Notes: generated from the letters alone by a model not told the origin. Shown: positions 42,320 to 52,933, counted from the first letter of the stretch. The stretch is 64,000 bases of DNA from Branchiostoma floridae (GCF_000003815.2 NC_049984.1:27715652-27779651), one strand, 5' to 3'. A program made the numbers and translations.

Positions 42320-42610
42320 TTAGCCTTTGCCACAATCTTTGAGACATTTTGCGCAGTACCAAAGTATGTCATTATCTGCCATGTCTTCATTATACCCTGC
42401 ACATGTCCAACATGACCATGCCTCACACTCACAAGGACACTCGCAACCTACACTAGCATTCGAGTTGTCGTCAAGAATGTCCTCAGCCTCGGCGAGAGCT
42501 TGTTTGCAGGGTCCAACACAATAGGTAACGGTGTCGTCTGTTTGGTCGGAGTGCTTTGGCAGGTCATCAGAAACTTGTGTCTTCCTCTTCTTGCTTTCAC
42601 TACAGTGCTT
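42320..42610 (-). CDS. PHD-like terminal exon of the convergent gene
   Basis: Acceptor CTTATTTACAG| before 42610, stop at 42320. The end reads CECPCECEAWSCWTCAGY then DILWYCAKCLKDCGKG: a zinc-binding pattern like a PHD finger (W.C..C near its end), with Cys where the usual His would be. A phase problem exists: the preceding exon (42825-43398) ends in phase 2 and would read this exon in another frame, so an unseen exon or a frame break lies between. Function by analogy would be chromatin or DNA contact; unproven. Confidence 0.55.
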   Translation of the reverse strand, partial: KHCSESKKRKTQVSDDLPKHSDQTDDTVTYCVGPCKQALAEAEDILDDNSNASVGCECPCECEAWSCWTCAGYNEDMADNDILWYCAKCLKDCGKG

Positions 42611-42824
42611 CTGTAAATAAGGAATAGCAAGGTACAACATGTGTTGAATGTTATTTGTCAATCTCAATATACAGAGAAAATCTCATGATATACAGAACGA
42701 TTGTTCTTAGTGTGTGTAGCACCTATTAATATCGCTGTACTCAATATCATTATTCCGCAACTAAAGGATTGATTAATACACATCTAAGCTAAGAAATTAA
42801 GCTAAGAAGACTTATATGTCTTAC

Positions 42825-43398
42825 CCGACTGTGCAGGTGCAGTACGCTCCATAGGGTTGTCCGGTTATCTTGTCCAAAATGATGTACAGGGCTTTCACAT
42901 TCTCAGTAGCACCTGACTGAGATGAGTTGCACTGGGCTTCAATTGCGATGAATGTCTCGGACGGGTCAAGGTTTATCTTAATGGAATGAACAAAGTCTTT
43001 CATTTGAAATGGTCTCTGTAGCTTGTATTTGGTGTGCTGATCTTTGTCAAAGACTTTGCTGTTTAGGAGGTAGCTCTTAACTGTCGAATCGTCAACTGGG
43101 GGTAAACACTGTAGTTCTTTTGTCCACGAACCGGTCCTTGCCAAGTACGCTGGGTCAGTCTGGAGTACTCTTGAAGCTGAGTGCTTGTCAAGCCATGATT
43201 GTCCATCCGTGGGTTGAAGGAATAAGGCTTGTCCTGGCCACATGTGGAGATCCCCAGTGCCAGGCATAGTAGGTTTATCTTTGCAGTCTTTGAAAGTTGT
43301 GTTTTAACACTGTTTGCTTTGCATTCTTTGTTCAGCTGCTGCATTGACAGGGCAGAAATGTCTCTGAAAGTCTTCAACTTGTCCAGCTTTGTTTCCAC
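42825..43398 (-). CDS. SWIM/YqaJ-companion-like exon of the convergent gene
   Basis: Acceptor CTGTTTCAG| before 43398 and donor GTCGG|GTAAGA after 42825. Its start (ALSMQQLNKECKANSVKT ... INLLCLALG) resembles a SAP-like helix pair. The end (TFIAIEAQCNSSQSGA, LYIILDKITGQPYGAYCTC) matches the region leading into a SWIM finger in the nuclease-associated second proteins of ISL2EU-type elements. The two halves are in different frames (switch between about 43130 and 43270), so the exon is frameshifted or contains an unseen intron. The second half of the SWIM motif and a YqaJ nuclease are not visible. Convergent with the THAP transposase 0.1 kb away. Confidence 0.55.
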
Positions 43399-43827
43399 CT
43401 GAAACAGTCAATTCAACTAATTAAGTAATTCAAGAACTACTTTAGAACTTGATCTTGAACATCGGTATCGCACTTAAAATGCACTGCAAGGAAGTTAGAG
43501 TCTGTCAACACATTCTACGTCTAATATATCCTACGTCTATTCACTTTACTGTGAATGGCCCCCCTCCCCACATAATCAACAGCGAAAACAGCGGCTCAAA
43601 CCCTCTATTACAGGTTGAGAGGTGGTCAATAGGCCGTATCTTTGTAATTCTCTCCTTCCACTCCTCCACAGTTATTCCAAGAAATGGGCACCAACACTTT
43701 GTCAAGCAGGTCCCTCACTATCACAATTTTTGATACCTCAATTCAATGATAGAATGTTGGCTTCATAGCTGTATTATAACAGCTGCTGGTCACAATGGTA
43801 ACAAATGCATGGATGGTTCATCGTTAC
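43399..43827. other. intron-like sequence of the convergent gene
   Basis: No coding feature supported between the two flanking exons. Confidence 0.4.
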
Positions 43828-44315
43828 CCACTTCTGCAGTCCCCATGCTGTGTGCACGTGGGCCAGGGTTTTCCGGCGTTGCGGTTACCGTGTTGGGTGG
43901 GCTAGGGTGTTCAGCCAGTGCATTTTCCGTTGGCTGTTGTTGAAGGTCACCTGTGTTGGATGGTCCACGGTTTTCCGCCGGTGCATTTTCCGTTGGGTGT
44001 CGTTGAAGGTCACCTGTGTTGGATGGTCCACGGTTTTCCGCCATTGCATTTTCCGTTGGGTGTTGTTGAAGGTCACCTGTGTTGGATGGTCCACGGTTTT
44101 CCGCCGGTGCATTTTCCGTTGGGTGTTGTTGAAGGTCACCTGTGTTGGATGGTCCACGGTTTTCTGCCTTTGCATTTTCCGTTGGGTGTTGTTGAAGGTC
44201 ACCTGTGGTGGATAGTCCACGGTTTTCTGCCGTTGCATTTTCCGTTGGGTGTTGTTGAAGGTCACCTGTGTTGGATGGTCCACGGTGTTCCGTCGAAGGG
44301 GCTGCTTCAGTTGAT
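43828..44315 (-). CDS. repeat-encoding exon of the convergent gene
   Basis: Acceptor TACTTTGCAG| before 44315 and a possible donor AAGTGG|GTAACG after 43828. It encodes six 21-residue repeats, ENRGPSNTGDLQQHPTENA with small changes, plus a degenerate seventh. Pro/Asn/Gln-rich and probably unstructured. The DNA unit is 63 bp, so copy-number change keeps the frame. Membership in the same gene as 42825-43398 is inferred from strand, spacing and splice sites. Confidence 0.5.
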
Positions 44316-44390
44316 CTGCAAAGTACACACAATAGCATATACTGTTATCTGCTAGTCAAATTCTAACATACATGTAGGAGTACATTTCAC

Positions 44391-44640
44391 CTTGGGTTGT
44401 GCTCACAAGTCATGTCGAGGTGTATTAAAAAGGTCCAATGCACAACCAGAGAGGGAGGCTTACAGGGCTTGGATGCTCTGTCCACCGTGTCCAGCACCTT
44501 CCATACTCCAGTGCTCTCAACAACACGCAAGTTCTTAGCAATGAGAAATGCTGGCAAGATTGACCTCATGTCTGCTTTTGCTGGCTCAATGAATCTTCCC
44601 AGGGTGGAAGTGTCATGCGGAAGGAACTTTACGTTTTCCT
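44391..44640 (-). CDS. upstream exon of the convergent gene (unassigned)
   Basis: Donor CCCAAG|GTGAAA after 44391. The open frame reads FLPHDTSTLGRFIEPAKAD then RSILPAFLIAKNLRVVEST and ends MTCEHNPR. Its 5' end is near the N gap (44674-44773), so the acceptor is uncertain. No domain recognised. Confidence 0.45.
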
Positions 44641-44673
44641 CAGGAAGTACACGTCAGACGTGGGTACCATACC

Positions 44674-44773
44674 NNNNNNNNNNNNNNNNNNNNNNNNNNN
44701 NNNNNNNNNNNNNNNNNNNNNNNNNNNNNNNNNNNNNNNNNNNNNNNNNNNNNNNNNNNNNNNNNNNNNNNNN
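44674..44773. other. assembly gap (100 N)
   Basis: Undetermined bases at the 5' side of the convergent gene. Confidence 1.
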
Positions 44774-44889
44774 CTATGCTGAATTTTGAATATCTAATTT
44801 ACCATTCGCCAGACCCGGACTACTTAGCTTTGAATGCTTGACAGTAACTCTTAACTAAAACTTGAAGTTTGAAAGTTACAAGTACTTAC

Positions 44890-44960
44890 GTTTAATTTAT
44901 CCCTGTTCTTATCGTCCTTCTTCAGCCACTCACCTGGTGGAATGGGGTTCTGTACCGGGT
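44890..44960 (-). CDS. small exon-like frame (71 bp)
   Basis: Acceptor TCTATTTTAG| and donor AAAC|GTAAGT bound a frame reading DPVQNPIPPGEWLKKDDKNR. May be the next upstream exon of the convergent gene or the last of the gene to its right. Confidence 0.4.
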
Positions 44961-45670
44961 CTAAAATAGAAACAGCCATAACAAACTGTAACCATATGCA
45001 CATGGACATAAGTATGGACTAACGGAGCAGGGCGAACATGAGAAGACATTCAAGAAAACACGACTTAAAATAAACCAACAGTTCCGCACCTCTACTCAGT
45101 GTATAATAGTCTCTATTTTGGCTAAAATATCATAGAATCTCGGCACTATTACCTCTTGCTGGTGATGGCGTGCTAGTTCTCGGCACATTTTCCTTGGCCT
45201 AATTCGACAAACGATGTCGATGGGCTCCAGTATTTGGACCCCGCGTGCTGCCCTCCAAACCCGGCGGGGTTCCGACGGCATGTCCCGCCGCGGGTCGAAG
45301 CTCTGGTCCCTCCTGTCGGCCAGTGGCTGCCCTCCAAACCCGGCGGGCGGGAACCAGTGGCGTGCCCTGACATGACCATTGAATTGTACACGTTTGTCAT
45401 AATACTTTTAGATATTATAAGGCCCTAAGTTGGGAGGTTACGTACGAATGTTTAACTGGCGTTTTGCTATCCGTCCATACAGTGGCACATCTTGGCGGGT
45501 TGGTCGCTACGGGGTATCTGCGATGACATCACTGTAAATAATGTCAAGAAGAGCTATTTCAAAACATGATACACAAGGGTAAATTTATATAAAACGAAAT
45601 GGTAATCGACATGTTCAGAAATTACAATATTCAAAGACCCTACCTGATATCTTCATTGTTAAGCCATTCG

Positions 45671-45937
45671 TCAACCATGGCGGCTCGTAGGCGTATGGCC
45701 AAATTCCCCTGATTGATGGCACTTAAAGACTGCAGTGATGGACATGTCTAGAAAAAGTGAGGACAAGTGGCAGTAGACCTTTGTACCAATTTTCTCTTCT
45801 CCTAGAAGCTGCAGGAGCTGAAAACTGACGGACATAAGCAGCCAGCTTCCATCTGCTTTGGAGGGTACACGTACCAAACGAAGGGCAGCCAAATTGTCAT
45901 CAATGCTGCTTTCACCATTATTCTCCTTTTTAGTCAT
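45671..45937 (-). CDS. unassigned frame, faint OTU-like start
   Basis: An 88-codon frame containing LVRVPSKADGSWLLMSVSFQ and LLQLLGEEKIGTKVY. The block DG.(W)L..SVS.QL recalls the catalytic start of OTU proteases (DG.CLF.S.S.QL), but Trp stands where the catalytic Cys should be. Weak evidence; no His box seen. Confidence 0.25.
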   Translation of the reverse strand: MTKKENNGESSIDDNLAALRLVRVPSKADGSWLLMSVSFQLLQLLGEEKIGTKVYCHLSSLFLDMSITAVFKCHQSGEFGHTPTSRHG

Positions 45938-46224
45938 GTAAAGTTTTGCCTAGAAGGTCCAATACTAGTAGTCCAATACACTATCACATGCTTCGTTTGC
46001 ATCAATTGAGAGATAGCATTGTGTCTTACAGTTTGTGAATATTTTCTAATGTGGTGGTTTATTTTATAATGGAATCCGAAAGAACTATGAGAGTTGACGG
46101 TATTTATGTTTTTTTTACAGTTTCGGTCGTTTTGAAGGTGGTCGGCACTTTGAGCAGCCTCTGTTGCCAGGGTGCCTGGTAGCAAAACAGCAACTTTGTT
46201 GAACTCCCGTCCACCCGTAATCGA

Positions 46225-46488
46225 CTAGCCCTGTATTTGATATTGAATTCGGTCAGGAGATTTGACAAACTTAGACTCAATTCTCCGAATAGGTAGAAAA
46301 CTTGCAGGACCTTCTGTGTCAAACACTGTTGGATGCCACGCTTGTACAGGCTTTCCACAATGTGTAGCCTGGTAGCCTAGAGTACGATTGGGTCTTTGCA
46401 ACCAGGTGACTTTAAGACACCTCATGTTCCAATATGATTGGTCAACTATGTCAAGAAGGTGCCGTTCCTTGTCAAATTTTCTCATGAT
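46225..46488 (-). CDS. exon-like frame, unassigned
   Basis: After acceptor CAATTGCAG|, the frame reads IMRKFDKERHLLDIVDQSYW through GPASFLPIRRIESKFVKSP and stops. Protein-like, probably a terminal exon of an element-borne gene. Family not recognised. Confidence 0.4.
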   Translation of the reverse strand: MMRKFDKERHLLDIVDQSYWNMRCLKVTWLQRPNRTLGYQATHCGKPVQAWHPTVFDTEGPASFLPIRRIESKFVKSPDRIQYQIQG

Positions 46489-47061
46489 CTGCAATTGAAC
46501 GTATTGACTATTACTGTTATGAATTACGCAGTACAGCAAGACTCGGTATTTGTTTGAAGGCAAGAAAACAATTTATTCAATGGTAAATCATATTTGACTG
46601 AAGAAAGCTGAGTTTGTCAGCAAGAAAATACAACAAACAGCACAAAATCAATGTCAGTATCTTGCAACTCTAATCATAATGTCTTTTAGAATAAGTTCTA
46701 GCTGGTGTAGTTACACAGTAATAAAGCTGACAGATTTGAGAATAAGTTCTAGCTAGTCAGCGTAGTTACACAGTAATACAGTTGACACATTTATAAAATC
46801 ACAGGGTAACAAGTGGCAGCAGTACACATCAAACATATAAAACCAACGGCAACATATGGATGTGGCAGAAGTTATACTGGGAGGGGATGCGAGCCCTCTC
46901 CCAAACCACAAACTGTACTTATTATCCAGCCCAGTGAAAAGGCGGACCACAAGACTGCTAAACATATCATCATTGAAGAAACTTGCATACATTATGTACC
47001 TCAGTCAAACTAGTCCTGACTACACTCCAACTGTGGGGATGGCTGATCATTGAAATGTCCA

Positions 47062-47383
47062 CAGTTATGACACAAGTAGGGATCAGGATCAGCGTTTTGC
47101 TTTTTTCGAATTCCTCTCTCTTATCATCAGTGTTGGCACCTAGTATACTACCAACATGGAAGAAGCAGGGCCGTGGTCCGTAGGCAACAGCTACAAGCTG
47201 CCCTGGCTTTACCTGAAATGACGAAATTTTAGTTGTCAGCAAGACATTGAAAGCAATATTAGATTATCTTGTAAATGACTTGAATGTGTCCCATTCCGAC
47301 AATTTACTGACTAGAAATTGGAACGTAGACGTACCTTTGTTTTCAGAACAAAGTGTGGGATGGAGGTCTTGTCCTGATCCATC
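47062..47383 (-). CDS. two linked exons of an unassigned gene
   Basis: Exon 47335-47383 (MDQDKTSIPHFVLKTK, donor AAAG|GTACGT) joins in phase 0 to a second exon starting 47212 (acceptor CATTTCAG|; VKPGQLVAVAYGPRPCFFHV ... KSKTLILIPTCVITV). The join is clean. The aliphatic VKPGQLVAVAYG block may be a small beta domain. No family recognised. Confidence 0.45.
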
Positions 47384-48355
47384 CTATCTATGATGATGGA
47401 GAGTTGTGATGAGCTATATGAGGGATAATCAAGGGAGCTGTGCACCTTGCCTCAGTCCACCCGTCGCTCCATCCTATACACAGTAGACTCGTTTCTACTA
47501 CAACTCGCACCAGGCGTTGTATATCTTAAGGAGATAACGTAACGGGTGAGGTTGGACTGGTGTGACAAGGTCACGAACGACTGGCTGAGGCGTTTCTAAT
47601 TGATACCCATTTTTTCATATTTAAACTTAATGCTGGCAAGAAAATGTTGCGCTAAAATACGGTATCATGAATATAAGAAGTAGATGGCTTGCCTCCCTCT
47701 TCTTGGTGTGGACACCATTCAAGTACCACTAGAGCTTCTGTCTTTGGTCCCGCAACCCATTCGGAAACTTGTCCGTTTTCATTGCAGCCACCATATTTTT
47801 ACATAACATCGTAAATAGTAACAAGATAGTTTCTAAACGCCGACAAAATTTCAATAGGATAGAGACGTATTTTACTACAAAACTCTTATACCGTAACACA
47901 ACAAAACGTGTATATAGCATCACAACTAAAACGGCAAATCCTTAAGTAGCAAAGTCTCTATGTAGAATATTAGACACAAAAACGTGGGCTGAAAATTGAA
48001 TGGGGAAATCACATAAACACTAGTTCTTTAATCTGCGTATCTGGAATCACTCCTCAAATCCAAAGGAGTTTCTGGAGTCGATGCCCGTACACCTACCTGT
48101 CAAGACGTTGAGGGTGAGACGTGAGGGTCTTCCTACAAATGGGAAATAACATTATTATTACAAAGTTAACAAAAATTGACTATGTATCAGACAGACACAG
48201 TACACCAGTCTTTGAAGAGGAACAAACACACCTCTTCTATAATGTCAGTATACCGTATGCTTTCCATACACATGATTCAAGGAATACTGGATCAGCTGTA
48301 TAAGTTTTTGGTATCCTCCATCATGGAAACTGAATTCTCCTTTTTTTTAAATTAC

Positions 48356-48821
48356 TAAACAGTGTATTCAACAGGGCTTGTTTGACCACTGTCTTGTGGC
48401 CACTGCCCACAATGCCACCCATCTTGTATTTCTCAGCCACCTCATTGACAAGGGCGAAAACGTCAGGTGTGGCGACTGCCACCTCGATGTGCGTGGCAAA
48501 CTTCGCTTTGGTCACCTCTGCCGGATTCTGTAAGATATTCACACAGACAAGACGTCAAATAGGTGTTAATATATCCATGTAATTATCGCTAATGTGAAAG
48601 ATATCATCTTGTTGTGAATAGATTTTATACATTAGTCGACTATCATTTATCATTTTTTTTTTAAATTTACCTCGACCATTTTTTAAAAATGATTTTAAGG
48701 GCTTCCTGGTGCCACTTTTTTTGCTTCTTGTGGAACTTGTCCGCAGGCGTTGACTCCGTGGCCTTGTGAAAAGTCAGGAAGGACGGCCGCAGCTTTCCTA
48801 CAATGTCCATGAAATGCCCGT
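48356..48821 (-). CDS. two exon-like frames of an unassigned gene
   Basis: 48671-48821 (acceptor TAGGTCAG|, donor TCGAG|GTAAAT) reads DGHFMDIVGKLRPSFLTFHK ... KKQKKWHQEALKIIFKKWS. 48356-48527 (acceptor CTTACAG|) reads NPAEVTKAKFATHIEVAVAT then DVFALVNEVAEKYKMGGIVG. Both are strongly protein-like on the same strand. No known domain recognised. Confidence 0.4.
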
Positions 48822-49205
48822 CTGACCTAGTGGCACGAGTAAGAATGAAATAGAAGTGAGAGAGTAATCAGTGTCAGGACTATTAAAAATGGCGGTCATC
48901 AGCAGTGGTCATCAGAATTTTTTGTCGAAACGTTCTTCTACGAAGTGATTACAACGTAAACATCTTTCCTGATCGTAAACTAGCGCTAGCTTTCGTACTG
49001 GGTGAGATCACGGTCACTATAGCTCGTTCCATATTTTAATACAAACAACGTGCAATTGGCTCATTGCCATACTTACAATTTACAAATGAATCTTGACAAG
49101 TTTTCCGACAACCAGGAGCGGATATAAATTTGTACAACTTTGGAAGCCCCTTTGACATGTCATTGAGGGCTTCTTTTATAACTCTCGTCTTGGATATCCG
49201 TTTTG

Positions 49206-49797
49206 TTACAACTTACAGCGAAAACTATCCCGGAAGTCTTTCAGGGGCCAAGTGTACTTTCCACTCTTGTCTTGGAACTCGCGAAGATCCGCCACGCCCA
49301 GCGGCCCATCCCTTTGCCGCCACACTTTTGTTTCCAGCTCAGTAAGGGCTGTATCTGCATATGTTGCAAATCCAATTTGTGCATTGCAATACATATGATT
49401 CATTTTTGACAAACTGTCCAGTTGCTGTGTGGTCAGTCTCCCAGTTCTCATGCACATCTGGAAGTATTTCTTGTCTATACTCTTTAACAATCTGGTTGAA
49501 GCGCTTCTGACTTCCGGCGTCATCTTCCATGGTGTTCTTAAAGGCAGACACCAACTCATCATACTTGGCTCCTACCTTTTCTGGTGACGCTGTCAGCTGT
49601 GCAATCTTGCTGCAAGTAAACGTGAATGCCTCAAGCTGCTCTCCTGCAACCCCACTTGTCACTTCAACATCAACTGTTACTGCCTGTGATAGAGGATGGT
49701 AGATGGTGGCGCCAGGTGGTAAATGATACGCGACAAGAGAACTACCTGTTCTGCCTGAACTTCGCGCAATCTTTGTCGAAGTGTCCTTCGGCGCCAC
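49206..49797 (-). pseudogene. unassigned helical protein frames with a frame switch
   Basis: Two overlapping frames each carry protein-like sequence: 49797 to about 49470 (KVGAKYDELVSAFKNTMEDD ... RFNQIVKEYRQ), then another frame from about 49470 to 49206 (MRTGRLTTQQLDSLSKMNHM ... FATYADTALTELETKVWRQR). A single frameshift near 49470 would explain this. Family unknown. Confidence 0.4.
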
Positions 49798-49910
49798 GGT
49801 GTAGCAACCGAGGCTGGAACCCTGTTGGGGGCGAAATGAATGATTCTGACCGCTATTGGTCGCAGTAGAGGAGGAGAAAGGCCTATTGTACCTGCGCTGT
49901 TCCTCCTCAT

Positions 49911-51119
49911 TGCTGGAGAAGGAAATGGCGTTATTAGAATGAAATAGGCGGACAGCAGACCAGGAGGCCTTGTCCGCTAATATGATATTTTTATAATGTC
50001 CCTATTACGGGATTCCAGCTCACCTGCCGCCTGATCCAAGATGTTGTTCTTTGCTGCGAGCGTCACATACTAGATATAAGAAAGGACGCCAAGCCGAATT
50101 TGATTGCTCTCGTCAGTGTCGTGTTGTATTGATCATTGCTACACTAGAATCACAGTGCACACAATGCTATACAATGGTCTATACAAGGTCTACACAAGTG
50201 TATCTTCGATTGTCAAGTTACAATTACAGGAATGTGCTTATTACAGGAGTACCGTTACTAACATGGCTACTACAGGTTATGCGTGTACTAACCATGGGCA
50301 ATAGGCCTCGGAATTGTGTTTTTTGTTGAGTAACAGGAACCCCGCCGCGCTGTTTGCCACGGTAGTCCGCCGTGTACCGCCAATCCGGAAATGCCTCCTC
50401 AGATGCTCCCGTCAAAGATTACTATCTTCTTAGTGCGAGTATTTCCCGTCATCCTTTGCGCCGCCTTTCCCCTAACTTTAAATGTTGGATGGGTAAGCAA
50501 CCGATCTCCCTGATGTGCGTTACCACTTCCGGTGTTTTCGATCATCTGTGTTGTGGTGTGGGATCGTACGGCGGGCCCGTTTAGGCGCCTTGTCGGTTTC
50601 CGTGGTACTATTTGAGAAGTTTGAGGGTTTCAACACGCTGACAAAAGCTACGCTGCACTGCAGATACGTTTTGACCGTGTTTTTTCCACTGCTTTCGTCT
50701 GATTTTCGTGATCGGTAACGTCGCCAACCCGAAAGTAAGAACTGAGATAGGAATACCAACTTCCTTAGGAATACAGATCTCGTGAAACAGATGGCATTTT
50801 AGCGATTATTTAAGTATTGACCGAGAATAATGAATAATGCATCAATGATTATAACGATTACATGTGGTTAGTGCCAGCGTTTTGGTAAATATACTAGCTA
50901 CCGATGCGTTTTTTTACGACGACGTGGTGTGGCCGCCGCCGTACTGCTGGTAACGCAGTGACCCGGAAATCGGCTAAAATTCAATGGCGTTTATTTTAAT
51001 TTGAAATGACTAATATGTGCTCTTTGTACGTTAAATGGCCTCCAAATAACTCGACGAACATAATTCACTTGAAAGTTTTGACTTAGATATTAGAATTTTG
51101 CAGAAAACGGCGATAGTGG
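49911..51119. other. no gene recognised
   Basis: No domain or repeat seen; short frames only. Confidence 0.4.
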
Positions 51120-51265
51120 AAAAGGCCTTTCCCACCTAGCTCGCTTCGCTCGCCGCGCGGCTTCGCCGCGCTCTAAATCGGCTACGCCGATTGGTCGGCT
51201 TAGCCGACCTTCGGGTGGAAAAACTCCTGCGCCGATTGGTCGGCTTCGCCGACTTCCCCGACCTT
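51120..51265. repeat. cluster of GC hairpins (TCGGC...GCCGA)
   Basis: Several short palindromes with tiny loops occur in a row: cggcttcgccg, tcggctacgccga, tcggcttagccga and tcggcttcgccga. The phrase gccgattggtcggctt occurs twice, and accttcgggt twice. Both strands would form stem-loops. Confidence 0.8.
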
Positions 51266-51621
51266 CGGGTAATCCCCAACCCCGGCAATGCTCAGCGATA
51301 CGGTGTACGGGCGAATCAAAGACAATTCCTTGGCCTACCGCCTATGTACTAACCCAGGGTCCTAAGCAGCGACTAAAGGTTCAAACAACGTAACAGAGGT
51401 TACGCTGGCTACTCTACTATTGGTTGCTATTTCCAGTCCGTTCTTTAAAATATGGTTTAATCCCCACAGCTATCCACGGGCTTGCCCTGGCCTCCCGGGC
51501 AGCAACTCCACGTGTGACCTGTAATTATTATTTGCACAGATTTCAATAATTTTTTAAGTTATAGCAGCATACATCATTTAAGGTATCGAACAATTCTCAA
51601 CCAAATGAATCTTTGAAAGCA

Positions 51622-52413
51622 CTAAATTTCCAGGACATGGCATTTTCGACATGCCCGCGTCACCACTTTCTCTTTGCGTGCCACCAACACATCCAGTTTA
51701 CCATCCATTGGCCCCAGGTCTCTCAACATGGTCTGGAATGGATTTTCCCCCAATCCCTGGAGCGCGGGGATAATCAGTGCCCTATTCAGTTCCGACGTTT
51801 TTTTGTTGTTGCCAAATCTTGGTCTAAGACTTGGTCTAAGGCGTGCTTTACCGCGTCCTGGTAGTGGGCCTGCTCCAGCATCTCGAACATTTCGCACACT
51901 GATCCCAGCTCTCCCCAGTTTAGACCAGCCCTTTTTAACATTTCTGTAATCAGGCCTCTTAGGGGGAGGGTGGTGCTCCCTCGCGGCGGAGGAGGGAGGG
52001 GCAACTGAAGCAAGGTCGGGGTGTGCTGCATAGTAAGCTTTTACACCTGATTGCACCTTAGTAGCAGCTTGGACTTTGGTCGTGGAACCAAAGCACTTCG
52101 CAGCTAGGCTGCAGAGAAGGTTGGGGTCTGATTTATAAGCGACTTCCTCCTCTGCTAATGATTCAAAGTCCTTTGCTCTGACATGCCCGCCCCTCCTCGC
52201 CACCGAAACCAAATTATCGATAAGTGCCATTACATTGTCTGATACAAATAAAGAGCGTCGGTGGAAAGAACAGTAGAGGAATATCTCTTTCAAAAGTCCC
52301 TCTGTGAGGGACGGTCTGTTCCTCAAGTCTTGAACCTGTCTCTGGAGATCAGAACGTCCTGGAGTAACCCCAACGGAAAATCTATTCAGTTTGGACAGGG
52401 GGTTTCTATACAT
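51622..52413 (-). CDS. hypothetical 263-codon frame, possible Gag-like or element protein
   Basis: Uninterrupted ATG-to-stop frame. N-terminal half is helical and mixed-charge (DNVMALIDNLVSVARRGGH; KDFESLAEEEVAYKSDPNL). The middle is Pro/Ser-rich and the C terminus very basic (RGKARLRPSLRPRFG). Size and composition would suit a Gag or coat-like protein of a retroelement, but no zinc knuckle or neighbouring RT is present. Not recognised. Confidence 0.45.
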   Translation of the reverse strand: MYRNPLSKLNRFSVGVTPGRSDLQRQVQDLRNRPSLTEGLLKEIFLYCSFHRRSLFVSDNVMALIDNLVSVARRGGHVRAKDFESLAEEEVAYKSDPNLLCSLAAKCFGSTTKVQAATKVQSGVKAYYAAHPDLASVAPPSSAAREHHPPPKRPDYRNVKKGWSKLGRAGISVRNVRDAGAGPLPGRGKARLRPSLRPRFGNNKKTSELNRALIIPALQGLGENPFQTMLRDLGPMDGKLDVLVARKEKVVTRACRKCHVLEI

Positions 52414-52645
52414 ACCAGAAAAAAGATCTGTACTCCCTCATCAAAACAATTTTTCTTCTTTCCTAAAATCCGTTCAACTCATTCTGCTGTAAAATACAAC
52501 AAGAGTTTCATGAATTGATCAATTTACCTGATTCAACTGGCTTCATCAGTACCCCTGGCTCCCCTTTATCACACGACTTAGAAATTGTGGAGTTTAAACT
52601 ATAATTTAAGATCAAGTCAACTAGCCACTTTATCCATATAAAACA

Positions 52646-52933
52646 TTACAGTCGTGATGTGTTGTTTTGAAACAAAATGTTGTAACCTGTGTAATTCCGA
52701 AGTGTATCAGGAAACGTGTCTCTGATCCTCCAGACAACACAACTAGGTATAACTACCCCGTTCCCCTCCCCTAGTCGGCCATAGTACCACAACACCCACT
52801 GTCTGTATGCAGCATGGCGAAACCCTCTGTGGTCTGCCCCAGGTTCCTGGCCATCCTGTAAGACCAAGAGGTCATTTCTGGCCCATCTGGCTATCCTCAG
52901 CACTGGACGGTCAAGGATGTACAGGTCCACGTC
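52646..52933 (-). CDS. terminal exon encoding a P2X7 ballast-like domain
   Basis: Acceptor TTTTTCTAG| before 52933, 95 codons, stop at 52646. Reads DVDLYILDRPVLRIARWARN, then FRHAAYRQWVLWYYGRLGEG, then VIPSCVVWRIRDTFPD and YTGYN. The succession (RH.AYR....W..G.L......(V/I)PSC...IR..FP....Y.G) matches the C-terminal cytoplasmic ballast of P2X7 receptors, a Zn/GDP-binding region also found without the channel in many invertebrate proteins. No P2X channel exon is seen nearby, so this is probably one of those stand-alone proteins. Possible upstream exons: 53669-53737, 54745-54847 and 55590-55688. Confidence 0.8.
   Translation of the reverse strand, partial: DVDLYILDRPVLRIARWARNDLLVLQDGQEPGADHRGFRHAAYRQWVLWYYGRLGEGNGVVIPSCVVWRIRDTFPDTLRNYTGYNILFQNNTSRL

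Noticed and set aside
43805..44355. Plus-strand frames of 136-145 codons over the 63-bp array
   Set aside because: Antisense of the repeat-coding exon; open only because the period is a multiple of three.
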